Below are positions 1 to 10,637 of a stretch of DNA of 41,242 nucleotides, piece after piece. The notes beneath the pieces are model-generated. The model was not told the DNA's origin. It worked only from the letters and a program-made list of their open reading frames with translations, and did not search any database. This DNA comes from Thoreauomyces humboldtii (Eukaryota > Chytridiomycota > Chytridiomycetes > Spizellomycetales > Powellomycetaceae), in NCBI GenBank assembly GCA_027596035.1, contig JADGJA010000109.1:1-41242 (forward strand), given 5' to 3'. The translations under genes were made by a program, and so were the position numbers. The number at the start of each line of letters is the position of its first letter. The first letter of the stretch is position 1.

Positions 1-263
1 GTGGTGGGTGGTGGCGGGGCGTGCATGTGTGCCCGTTGTGTGTACAGTCGAGAACGCGCGCGCTCACTCTGCTCACTCTCATTCTCACACGCACAAGCGC
101 ACACATAGAGATTCACGTGGGGAACGAGCGAGCATCAAGTTTCCGTCCCCAACTCGTACTCCTAATCGGGCTGATGAGAGGAGAGTACAGTACAAACAAC
201 AGCAGGGAAAGATTTGCAAAGTTGTTTCTTGCTTTCCCCCCTTTCTTCTCCTGCGTTCCTCAG

Positions 264-859
264 GGAAGACGGAGGGAGGGGGTTGTGGTCCTTTGAGGTA
301 GGACCGTGAGGATTGACATGCACCATCGCAGAACCAGCGGATTCAGCTAGGTGTCCCCGACGAGCCCTGAAACGACACGTCGGAGCTGTACATCTCTGTA
401 CGATCCCAACGTGAGAATTCGCAGAAATCCCCGACCCACTTGGCGCCCTCAGCCACCTCCTCTCCCCATTTCAGGAGATTTGATTCGCGGAAGCGGTCAA
501 ACATATGCAAATGCAGCACCATATCATGGGGGACAAGGGTCTGGGAGACAGACGACACTTCCCTTCGGTTCTCCAGCCAGGACCATCACGCCCTTTGCAG
601 AAAATTATCGGGGTCCCCCCGCCCACAAAGCAAAATGGTCCAAAGGCTCTGCGGCCATCCCACGCTCACAGCCCACGAAATTCGAACAGTCTCCAGCGGC
701 TTTGACAGAAGAAAGGCGAGCAAAAATACGTCGTTGGGGGGCGAGAGCCGCGAGACGGCCTCGAACGCCCCGACGGGGAAATCTGTCTTGACCGTTGTCC
801 AGGCACTCCGAGAATCATGGCAGGAAGCGTTTGCTGGTCATCGGCTCCCCCTTCTCTGA
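264..859 (+). CDS. 3' part of an unidentified gene (putative, partial)
   Basis: I do not recognise this gene. A consistent open frame can be assembled from three exons: 264-297, 351-410 and 475-859, ending at a TGA at 857-859. The second intron (411-474) has a good GTGAGA donor and a CCCATTTCAG acceptor, and the last exon has the C-rich third codon positions of neighbouring genes. The acceptor before 264 follows a long pyrimidine tract, so earlier exons would lie between 1 and 200 or outside the window. Across the 297/351 junction the residues fit the second half of a C2H2 finger (Cys-x12-His-x4-His, with LKRHVGAVH), but the first cysteine is not visible. The gene would converge on the Hv1 gene. 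It could equally be non-coding sequence with chance splice sites. Confidence 0.3.
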
Positions 860-1143
860 TACCGGTACACCAGGAATCAGAGTTTCATAGCCCTGGGCGG
901 AGCGGAGGCGTGGAGTGGAGTCTCTGTGGAGCTTGTGTCTGTCCCAAACGGCAGTCAGAGTTCGTCCTGGAACCAGCAATCGGGAAGAACGTGTTCCTGC
1001 GCCCAGCACGCACGGACGGACGACGCTCGGATCCTGGCTCCGCTCCAACCAAGTTCGATGTTGCGCAAGCTGTATGTGTCTATTCTGTGTAAAGTCTCTA
1101 TGTACAAAAGGAACCAACGGAGTGGGTTTGATGGAGGAACCAA

Positions 1144-2092
1144 CTAGAACCTCTCCAAGGTGCTGAAGCGATTGATGGGCGGCAGACTGCCGGGGGTGGT
1201 CGCTGACGGTCGATGATGATCCTCCTCCAAATGATCCATCACGCTGACGTCTCCCGTGAGGACCTTGAGCTTCTGAGCCTGCTCCGTCAACTGCCTCTTC
1301 AGCGTCCGGTTCCTGTCCATGACGGCTACCAACTCCGTGTCCCTCTGTCGACGGGCATCGTCCGCGGCACGGGCGTGCCGTTCCGACGCGTCCGTCTCGA
1401 CGCGACGGATGAGAGGTACCACGCGCCACGCTCGGAGGAAGACGATGGAGTTGAAGAGCAGGGCCTCCCGTGCCGGGAGGGCGAGGTGGAGGAAGAAGGC
1501 CAGGACCACCACGACCGCGTCGAACGCTCGAAGCGGACTTTTGAGGTAGGGCAGAGGGCCTAGGGCGACCATCCGGTACGCCGTCTCGGCGAGAAAGACC
1601 AGACGGAGGATGAGAAGGATGGAGAAGAGAAGGACGCGGGCGAATGTGAACGAGTGGATGGAGGTGTGCAGCGTCTGCGTGATGTTCAGGTTGGCGTCGA
1701 GGGCGGAAGGCGATGCTCGATCGTATATGGCTTCCCATATCGCTATTTCTGCAGCATGAAAGTGTAACGTGAGCATGCGAGCACAGCCAGCGTCTCGTAA
1801 ATCGTGACCAAACCGTACGTGACACTACGACGTCCAGGAGCACCAGGCCCAACACGATCGAGAGATGTTTGCGAGACTCTAACGTCGGCAGCTGACGACC
1901 TGGTGGCTCCGGGTACCAGGTGTCGGTGCTGAGTGCGGGCGAGGACAGTTCAAAGTGCTGATCGCCAAAGTGATCCTTTGTTTCGTTTGGGGGAGGCCGT
2001 GGAGCGGTCGCGTTGCTGCCGTTGCCAGGGCGTATAGATGACTTGAAGCCCTGAAGGGTCGAGCGAAAGGAACGTTCTGGCGCGGTGACCAT
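1144..2092 (-). CDS. HVCN1: Voltage-gated proton channel (Hv1 family)
   Basis: Two exons (2092-1819 and 1748-1144, 70-nt intron) give 292 residues. The protein is a stand-alone voltage-sensor domain that would carry protons out across the plasma membrane or a vesicle membrane, with no separate pore domain. S1 is near 76-98 with the selectivity aspartate in VLLDVVV (Asp87). S2 carries Glu146 (FLAETAYR). S3 is FDAVVVVLAFFLHL with Asp168, almost identical to the animal Hv1 S3. S4 is LRAWRVVPLIRR (197-207), followed directly by a charged coiled coil (about 208-256), as in Hv1 dimers. The third S4 charge position is Pro203 instead of Arg. The start at 2092 gives a normal short N-terminus; the frame stays open upstream to 2425. 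The phase-1 join c|aa gives LDVVVSQIAIW across the intron. Confidence 0.85.
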
Positions 2093-3743
2093 GGTGTTGT
2101 TGCGGTGCGGTCGCTGGGATGGCAGTGGTAAAGACCAGTCACCGATAACGAGTGTGCAAAATGGGGATCCTCTATATTGCCTGACCGAGGACGGAATGAG
2201 GTGATGTCGGTCACCGTCCGTTTTCGGCGAGTGGAGAACATGAAACCGCCCGGAGAACAAGGCCGATCTTCCCCCTCGCGTTTCAGACTCCCTTCTTTCT
2301 CTCCCGCGCTGCTCGGAGGCCGTCGCCTCCGATCTCATACAAAGTCGATAGCTTCGCGTTTTCGCCCCATTTTCCCCAAGTCGTGTTTTCCCTACCATTT
2401 TGAGAAGGCATTCCCACCATAACATACCATTTTAAAAGCACAATAGAAGCTTGGAACTTTGAGGGCACAGAGAAGCAGGTATGTAGAGTATTATTCTAGT
2501 CTTTAAATTGCCAAAATCCATCGACAGCTTCTTACTAGGGGTAACTCCTCTACTCTCAGACTGAGTTTTTGCCAACTTTGCAGCACATTCAGCCCTCCCA
2601 CAACCGCCACAGTCATCCACTTCCATCGAAACTGTACGAGCAGCTACCTCAACGTATGATAGAGCTTGTGTACAAACCGAGGAATATTTGGGTTAAAACT
2701 GACTGACTTCTACTAGTTGCCGTTTTGTCAAACCGAAATCTCAACACGTCTCATTAGTAAAAGTTCTTTGACCCGTAAAATCGACGTGATCCCCGCGCAG
2801 GGGAGTCTTCTGGGTATTGGACGGACATACAGTGAAAGTTTTGTTGGCTGGAAACCAGAACTGACCAGTGTGTTTCACTTCTTGTGATGCAGATGCCACG
2901 TACGAGGGCCAGCAAGCGGAGGAGTACCAGCTTGAAGGAATGTAGCGCTTTTTTGGACAGCTCCGTTCCCATAGCTTTTTGAGGAACTTTAAGTCCTCTT
3001 GCAGCTCTGAATACTGCTCACTGTAGAATAAGGTTGCTGTATCAAATCCTCGCCAGGATTGGTGCTACAACGCCTGTGCTTCGCATTTTGGTTACTGCCC
3101 CTTGACGTCTTCCTCTAGGCCGTCAAGTTTGGCTTGTCATAGCGGGATATGTACCCTAGTTAGTTCTTCCAAGAATGTTACAGCTTCGGAGCTTGGCTAA
3201 TTCTGAACACTTCGCTCATCGGATGTATTGCTCTAACATCATTATCCTGCGGGTTATATGCAATGCGGTTTTGGAAGAAATTGTGTGGGAGATGTCAACT
3301 GTGCGCTGATCCAAACGTTTGTGCCGATCTTTTGCAATGTGCTGCCGATCCTTTCCATTGTCCGAGGTTCCGAACGAACCGTCCCCCAGGAAAGCCACGG
3401 TGGCCCTTCTTTCCGGATCGGACGGGGATCCCCCGTGTTTTTCCCACGCTCCACGGCATATCGTACAGTGTATCATCGTACAGGGTCATCAAGCGCATGC
3501 GGAGTGAGGACCCGAACCAAAAAAAGACACGATGCCAGCACGATGCAAGTGTTTCGAAAGCTTGACCGAATAGAGATGGGGTATTATTTGTATGGCTACT
3601 GTATGCGATACAGTGCAGTGCAGTGCGGAACAGTAGATATTCTCAAAAGTCGTCTTCGGCATGAGTCTCGATATGTGATGTTGCCGGTCAGAGAAGCGCA
3701 ACAAGGCCGCAGGCAGATGCTCCATCTGCCCGTCCCGTGCAGT
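2093..3743. other. Lower-GC spacer without an intact gene
   Basis: This 1.65 kb lies upstream of the Hv1 start and downstream of the RCF2-like stop. The first 300 bases must hold the Hv1 promoter and 5' UTR. The rest is more AT-rich than the genes, and its reading frames are short or lack family resemblance. The only piece with protein-like character is the open stretch at 2741-3064 on the minus strand, listed separately. No tRNA or transposon signature was seen. Confidence 0.5.
2741..3064 (-). pseudogene. Open stretch resembling a dynein heavy-chain stem segment (possible remnant)
   Basis: On the minus strand the frame is open from just after a TAG at 3067-3065 to a TGA at 2743-2741 (107 codons, no start codon). 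Its first third reads FDTATLFYSEQYSELQ, followed by EDLKFLKKLW. That fits the pattern of the dynein heavy-chain tail just before the linker, where a LF...Y.EL segment precedes a K.L..L.LW helix. Slightly upstream, another frame holds AKLDGLEED, which also suits that region, but it is preceded by a stop. The remaining two thirds do not look like dynein. I infer a decayed fragment or a lone exon; chance resemblance is quite possible. Confidence 0.2.
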
Positions 3744-4594
3744 CTACTTGGGGTAGTACCTGGACGTGTTTCCATTGACGACCCTATCGAAATGGGGATC
3801 TGGCAAAGGAAAGATTAGGGTGGGCTTCCACACGGGAACCGACCGCCCAGGGGAAATCTTACCGATGGATGCAGGCGCCGGCGCCGTCGCAGCTAGTCCG
3901 GCAATGGCAGCCACTCCAACCAACGCTGGAAAAGCATCGAGTGGAAAAATCCCACAAGAATGGTGAGCAAAAGTCAAGAGACGATCCTCCCCCGCGCCGA
4001 AGCAAAACTGCGAAACCTGACACATACCGAACAATTGAGCCGTCATCCTCGCGTTGATGATCTTCAGACTCCGCGTGATGTCCGTCCTCCTGTAGTTGTA
4101 GAGCAGGGTGGCGGCCATGGTCCCCGCCCATCCGTATCCGATGATCTGGTAGCGATGCCTGTTGACCGTGTCCTTCCACCCCGCGGCCGTTCCCGACGCT
4201 GACGGCCCGAGGAGGTCCGACGGTCCAGACACGGAGAACCTCTGGCTGTTCTCGCGGGCCCATCGGATGGAAGCCCGGTCGGTCACGGTGAAGAAGGTCA
4301 TCGTTGGGATCATGAGCATGAGGAAGGTCTAGGAACGGGGAAGAAAGGGGGTGTGCCATCGATGAGGGGCTGTCCCCCAACGGAAACGAAACGAAGCTTC
4401 TTGACGTTCACCTTGCCCGGGACGCTCACGCGTCTGTAGAACTCGACGTTTCGTTGCGCTAGGAAGTGAGCTACGCCCATGAGCGGGACCGCAACGCCGA
4501 CGGCTTTCGCTCCTTCCGTCAGGACCTGCTGGTGTCTTGCTTCGAGATCGGGCTTCGCGACGTGAGCATATGATGAGTCTCGTGGTGCGTCCAT
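3744..4594 (-). CDS. RCF2: Respiratory supercomplex factor 2-like protein (HIG1 domain)
   Basis: Three exons (4594-4412, 4328-4028, 3925-3744; introns of 83 and 102 nt) encode 221 residues, close to the 224 of yeast Rcf2. Rcf2 is an inner mitochondrial membrane protein that associates with cytochrome oxidase and respiratory supercomplexes. The N-terminal part has a membrane segment (AVGVAVPLMGVAHFLAQR) and a second one after the first junction (TFLMLMIPTMTFF). The HIG1-like part reads YQIIGYGWAGTMAATLLY, then a charged loop, then IINARMTAQLFALVGVAAIA; the R-x3-Q of NARMTAQ corresponds to the HIG1 signature and is split by the second intron. The C-terminal tail after about residue 180 is not conserved. 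The ATG at 4594 opens the frame with a short soluble N-terminus, as in Rcf2. Confidence 0.82.
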
Positions 4595-5275
4595 TTCTAT
4601 TCTTGTTGGTGAGAGGAAGGAGAGGAGGAGGAGGAGGGGAAAGGGAAGCGACTCTCAAAAGAAGGTTTGGAGATGGAGTCGAGGGTCTTGTGGAAATGAT
4701 GCGTCTTTTATGTGTATGCGAGCGTTGTATCGGAACAAACCGGGCGGGCGTTATCAGACGTTGATATGATCTGACCTGAATGATATATGATATACATGTA
4801 CTGTAAAGAGGGTTGAAAAAAAGAAAAAAGCGTAAGAGGAGAAGGAGGAAGAGCCGGTCTGGGCTCTACGGAGGAACGCGAACAAACGGTTGTTTTTTTC
4901 GTGAGTCATCTCCCCCACGCCCGCCGCCGGCTCGGAAGTTTGTGACGGCTATGGCAACGGTTGATCTCAGGTTGACGACCGTCAAGCCGCGGAAGCACAG
5001 CCATGCATGCAGACCTCTGAAGCTCCCGCTCCCTTCCGAGCTTGCTTTGATCCGCACCCATCTGCATTTTTCAGTGCATCCCACCAGTCCCATCGACGGG
5101 GCTCCCCTTGCTGATACACATGGACAATACTTATTTGCGAGAAAAAAACTCAAAATAAAAAAACTGTAGATCTAGAGGACTACGGCAAAAGTTGTGGCAA
5201 AGGGCCCGTCCGGCAGAAAGACTTCGATTAAGGGTGTACGCGGGAAATGTCGAAGGTGGAGAATGTCCCTTATCT
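4595..5275. other. Intergenic region with purine-rich tracts
   Basis: This lies between the RCF2-like start and the RhoGEF stop, both on the minus strand. It contains AG-rich stretches at about 4613-4650 and 4815-4855 and an AT-rich patch near 4765-4805, suitable for promoter and 5' UTR of the RCF2-like gene. The short frames here (for example 4813-5169 +) follow the purine bias and show no domain. Confidence 0.5.
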
Positions 5276-8200
5276 TCACTTCTGTCCACCAGCTCCCACT
5301 TTTCCCAGCTCCTCCCTGAGTTCCTTGATCTCGCAGCTCATCGCCTCGCACTTTTGCGCAAGGTCAACGTACCACGTCCTCTCGAGCTGTCCAAGCACGG
5401 GACCGTACAGCTGGACAGGCTTGCCGGACGGATCGTCCTTCGAGTGAAGATCGCCGGCCGAACTGGTGGTGACGAGCGAATCGTCGCTCCTCGACACCAC
5501 CACGACCCTCGCTTGCGGTGGGTTGGGGCACGAGATGGTCCCTTCCTTTCGCCTGCCGATGTTGCTTCGGGCCCGACGGAGAACTCGTCGAGGTTCCCGC
5601 TTCGTCTCGTCGTTGTCGTTGTCGTCATCGTCGTCGTCGTGGAGGCGAGCCATAGCGTTCACGTTCGTGGAGCTTCCGTTGCGATTCCAAGACGGCCTTG
5701 AGGAATCCACGACGAGACTCTGACTCCGGAGCCGCGGTGTGGTCGGTCTGTTGGCTGTGGTCGCTTCGGGCATGGGAGATGCCGGTATCGGCGACTCCGC
5801 CCTTGTCGAGGTTTCCGACTGGCCAGGTAGCGCAAGGCATGTTCCAGGGGTGACCGCGCGTGAAGGCATCGTCGATTCGCTCAGCCTTGTGTATGTCTCC
5901 TTCTCCCGTTCAGTCTCCAGAGGGGTGGGCAAAGCCTCGGGTGCATGATCCGCCCGGAGCCCATACACCCCGCTGTCCGACGCCTCTCGCGTGTCCATCA
6001 CCCTGGACGACTCTTGGCCTGGCACGGGAGTCTCGGGCGGCGTATACCCTTGCGATGCCGGGGCGACCGGCAAGGGACTGGGCATTGGTACATCGTCAAG
6101 CGCGAACGGGGTTGGGTCCGTTTTCTCGTCGCTGGTCCTGGCACTCTGAGGAGGGCTCAGGACGTGCTGCAGTCGGGTGACCGGTTTCACCGGGTTCGTT
6201 GCGGCGATGGCGGGCTGGAACGTTCGATCTGTGAGGGCTTGCCTGGCAGGTCGGAGGCCGGCACCTAACCTTGTACCGGTTCCTCCGCTCACTGTCTCCG
6301 GCTTTCGCTTGCCCTTAAAGAAGAAGTCTTTGATGTCGATGATCGACGACTTCCGATGCTGCTGATTGCTTCCTCCAGGAGGTTCGCGCTGTTGTGGCGG
6401 CAGCTCCTGCTGTTCTGGCGACATCTTTCCAGCTGTCAGTGCGTCCGTGCTCTGACTCCTCTTGAACATCGACCGCATGCTTCCCTTCAGTGACAAGAGG
6501 AGGTTGGCTGCCGATGCCTTCCTGCTAGGTTTGTTACTGCTCGCCGCCGTGGGAGAATTGAGGTTGGCCATCGACATGGAGGTCGTCAGATTCGGATGGC
6601 CCGCACGTGCCGGGAACTCGTATGGTGGTCGAACCGACAGCACAGGGGTAGATGGGTTCACATGCGTCGGATTCGCACTTGGATATATCGAGAGCACAGA
6701 GGTTCTGATTGGCGGAGACGAGGTATTGGCGGCGTTGTCGCGCTTAGACGTTGGTAACTGGGCTTTTGGGACGTAAGAGAACCGGCGCGGCTTCGTCGAA
6801 TCTGCGGCTTGCACAGTATCTTGTGCGCTCCCTGTCGTCCCGTCTCCGGTACACCTATCCAATGCACCAGCGGCGAAGCTCCTGATACCTGTTACAGGAG
6901 GCGACGGTGCTGGGCGTTGCGGAGGAAGATGCGCCACGGCGATCGAGTAGGGCCTCAGTGGCGAAGTGTTGGCAGCGAGTGCCGAACTCTGTCGTGCGTC
7001 GGCCGGTGTAAGCTCGATAGGCGAAGAGTGCATTCCTGGCCGACGCCCAGTCAATTGCCCGGGAGCTCTGGGAGACCCATCAGTCGCCATATTCTCGCGT
7101 GACGGAAGCGGTTCGAGAAGCGCCTGCGCCGCTTGAACCTCTAACGCCTCAACCGGGACCCGCGTATCAGCTTTTGCGATCGGGGAGAGTATTGACAATT
7201 CCGTTACATTGGATGCCGTGCTCTTGCGTCGAGGTGACGAATTAGAAACTGACAGGCTCACGTTGTCCTTCCAAACCCGTGGTCCTGAGGTAGCCAGGTT
7301 GACTGGCCCTGTCGGCAAGGACCCAGGAGTATGATTTTGGGATTGCATCCATAGGAAACTGGCTGGGCTGCTCGAAGTTGGCGTAGTGGTGTCGGCTGAT
7401 TGGGACAACTTCGAGACAAAATCGCCTTGTGACATTGGTACTTGGATAGGCGAGGACGTGGCTGTATTCTTTGAACCATTCTCGAATGTAGCAGTATTGC
7501 TAGCTTTGGCGATCACTTGCTCAGCTGCGGGCGCGATGGCGGGGTTAACGAGAGACGGAGTGGCATTCAAAGGCATCACCGGAGGTAGTCCCGCATTCAG
7601 CGGCGCAGAAAGCCCCGCCCGGCGCTCAGCTGCTCGTGACGCCAGTAGTGTTTGCTTCGGACCGCGTTGTGGAAATCTTTGATAGTCGTCCAAAAGTCCC
7701 GATGCTGTCGATAGGTCCGCGGCGCTGGACCCGCGGATAAGCGGTGGTCTGGTACTGTCCACGCTAGCGGACGAGTCCGCATAATCCTTCAGATTGGGTA
7801 AACTGGGTCTCTTCCTGCGGATGCGACCGCTCCAGCTCGCAAACCACTTTAAGGATCGCCCAGGCTTCTCGAGCTTCGTATCCGATACGCAACTGCTCGT
7901 GTCCTTGTCGTCGATGATAGGTCCTGCTCCGACGTTCTCTTCCAGGCGCTTGTCAATGGACTCCACCCATTTGCACTTTTGCTCCGCATTGAAGGCACTG
8001 ATCGAGAGGGTTTTGGACTTTCCATCGTCCGTTTGGTAGGAGAGCTGGAAGCTCAAGCTCATGGCTGAATGAAATCGGGGCATAAGTAGTGTGGTGAAGT
8101 CTCCCCTGATGCTTGAGCGACATCAACTTACCATCCCCTTCACTGGCATCGGCGACAGTAACGATAACCCGGTTGTTCAGCGGCACTTTTTCAAGCAAGT

Positions 8201-9868
8201 TCAATTTGATGTCCGCATCATTACTGACTTGCTGTGGTTTTACGATCAAGAGAATCCTGGCGAGCAGATAAAACCTTCGCTCCCTTTTGCGTACCCCTTC
8301 CAGAAGTTTCAGGTTGCCTTCAAGAATGAGGTCTCCGTAGAGTTGTAGACGAGGGCCCTAGCATAGGCGTTAGTCAGCTGGGTCCTCCGATGCAACGCGG
8401 TGGAGTATGTGCGTGTACACACCTCCCATCCGACAAGCTGACTTGTCAGTGTCTGCACGAGTTGCTTGTTCTCATTGTGACGCTTCGTGGTTTCGATCTG
8501 TTCGACGATCTGGTCCAAACGTAGGCAGGCGGCGGTAAGGGTGTCACGATCCGGATGCGACGCGTCCGTTGCTGTCAAAAGCTCGTGCATAGCAGCTTGG
8601 TAGCGATTTTTCCATTGCGCAGGCTTATGCAAATTCGAGACCATGTGAAGGATAGGTGGAGTTGAGACAGCTCCAGATGTCTGCGGAAGGTTCAGTCAGA
8701 TTCGCTCGATTACTGAATGATAAGATTTCGATCGGTCACCTGTAGAAACCGTCCCATTGGTGCATTCTGGACGTACTTCGTGGACACGGTGACTGCGGCT
8801 GGAAGATTCGTCAGATAATCGCAATATACCTCCGAGAATTGATCGGCCTGGCACGGTAGAAATAGGTTAGATTACTTCTCGCAATGTCGAAAACAATTTC
8901 TGCAGGCGGAATTACCATGTCCAGAAAGCATTTCCCGATCATCTGATGGCCGTCCAAAGTATCTTGCAGATTGGCGAGATACTCTTTTTCGAAATCCACA
9001 ACCTCTTCAATGTTACCAAACATTGCAGCATGGTCGCAGTGCGGAAACCAATCCGAATGGGCCCACAGAGGATACACAAACTCCTTTGGGATATGCAAAC
9101 AGTCAGCGACAGGAAGCAACAGGAACGACCGGATCATTGTGCTTACATCCATGAAACGCTGGAGAGTCTCGAGATATTGTTTCTCTGAAAGAATGAGATT
9201 TTCCAGCAACATTGTTCGTGCACCGCCTTCGAGTCTTTCATCAGGTTTAGCACTGAGAGTAGGACTCGGCAACGGGTCTCCTCGAACTTCATTGTTGACC
9301 ATGATGGTTCGGAGGCGTAGATCGTCAAGCTCTGCCACTGTATTGACGAACTAGCAAGGAGGAGGAGTTTGAGGTGCCGATGAAGTCCACAAAAAAGAAT
9401 TTGCCTCGTTACCTGCATGTCGACCTCTTCCGGTGGGATGTCGTGGTTCTCGACGTGGTTTGCGGGAAACCAGCCGACGCGATCGTGCAGCTGTCCCTCC
9501 GACCAGCCGCCTTCGACGGTTCGCACGACGCGAATGACTTCACCTTCCACAAAGCTCAACTCGTCATTTTTGACGGCTGAGTAGGGGTAAACCGTGATGC
9601 AAAGCTTTCGGTGAGCGGGATCCAAAGAGTGATCTTGACCCGGGCTTCCATCCTCAACGGGGTCAGCGCGCGAATGTGAAGCATCGACTTGGCCAGCATG
9701 TGGAGGGGATGGCGAGCGATCCTCGTTCCGACAAGGTGCAGGTCTTCGCGGGCCCGGCCGCGGGTGTGTCGATGTGAAGGTTGTCATCGCTTTCGCACTG
9801 CGCGACAACGCGACTACGGGAGGTGACGAAACATCGCCAGCCCTCGCAACATCCGGCTCGGATAACAT
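5276..9868 (-). CDS. Rho guanine nucleotide exchange factor with SH3-DH-PH domains
   Basis: Seven exons (9868-9413, 9350-9147, 9083-8916, 8847-8740, 8680-8423, 8357-8132, 8064-5276) give 1,402 residues. It should activate Rho/Rac/Cdc42-type GTPases at the membrane and cortex. An SH3 domain lies at about 88-141 (ITVYPYSAVKNDELSFVEGE ... GWFPANHVE). The DH domain starts near 197 (MLLENLILSEKQYLETLQRF), crosses four introns and ends near 398. A PH domain follows (LYGDLILEGNLKLL ... KCKWVESIDKRL, about 400-515). The remaining roughly 880 residues are one exon of disordered Ser/Pro-rich sequence with basic patches (RIRRKRP), an Asp run and a short final coiled coil (KCEAMSCEIKELREELGK). The domain order resembles animal PIX/Cool proteins. 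A stop two codons before the ATG at 9868 fixes that start within this exon. The intron at 9146-9084 is 63 nt and stop-free in frame. Confidence 0.9.
5604..5640. repeat. Imperfect (GTC)n trinucleotide repeat
   Basis: This is a run of mostly GTC/GTT triplets on the plus strand inside the last exon of the RhoGEF. On the coding strand it encodes an Asp/Asn run (DDDDDDNDND) in the disordered tail, so its length is likely to vary between strains. Confidence 0.8.
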
Positions 9869-10637
9869 GCCTCAAACACAGAATAGCCTGAGCGCGGGTC
9901 GGCGATGAAGGGCAATCCAGCCAGGGGAATGTCAGAAAGATGGAGGGCCTGGCTGTCAAGTAGTTTCGGGCGAGCGCTTCGAACGCGATACGTCGTTCGT
10001 CTTCTCCTCTGCCCCTTCCGGCTCAGAGAGACCTACGGCTGATCCGCAATCCAGCAGCACCTGATGACAGTATGCAATCGAAGGTTGAAGGCGTCTGGCG
10101 AGGAGTAGATGGAAGTAATGAGAATTCCTCTCCCTGGGGCCGGAGAGCAAATGTGGTGACGAGAGATCTTGACCGTTCGTGCGGAGATTCCAGTTCAACA
10201 CGAGCAGAACAAGATTAGACGGCCGAGATCTCTAACCGCAGAGGTTCCTGCAAAGGATGGATAAGGATGGAAATGCCTCCAGGCTGCTTGCGTTTGGGAC
10301 GATGGGATGCTGGGGGGACGAGACGTGGGGACGCCCAAAGGGGGCTGCGAGCGTGGCCACGCTGAACGAGTGGCTGGCAATTTCATCCCATTTGTCCTTT
10401 TCACGCGCGGCATTATGAGGGAAACCCACGAGGAACAAACCCCTGAACAACGACATGGAGGCCCTACCACTCTCACAAGTCCCTTTGTCGAACGCAAATG
10501 GAGGGAATGGAGGGGCAGTCATCTCGCCGCAGAATGGGAAAGGCGAGACTCCAGCTCACTTTGTACGTTGAGAGTTGCTCATTTTGTCCGCACCCTTGAG
10601 CTGGTCTGACCGGGTATGTTGATGGTAGGGAGACATT
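9869..10637. promoter_or_regulatory. Divergent intergenic region (RhoGEF / UbiC-like gene)
   Basis: This 769-bp spacer lies between two divergent starts and must contain both promoters. The frames within it (such as 10307-10609 + and 10195-10522 -) overlap each other on opposite strands and show no recognisable domain or matching splice structure. I see no obvious TATA box. A non-coding 5' exon of the RhoGEF is possible. Confidence 0.5.

Noticed and set aside
815..2425. A 536-codon open frame on the minus strand
   Set aside because: It contains exon 1 of the Hv1 gene (2092-1819) but then runs in the wrong frame through exon 2; the spliced two-exon product matches Hv1 throughout.
3258..3818. 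A 186-codon open frame on the plus strand
   Set aside because: It overlaps the 3' end of the RCF2-like gene and has no domain, odd composition and no matching splice structure.
10195..10609. Overlapping frames on both strands in the RhoGEF/UbiC-like spacer
   Set aside because: No codon bias, domain or conserved pattern; the region is best explained as promoter sequence.
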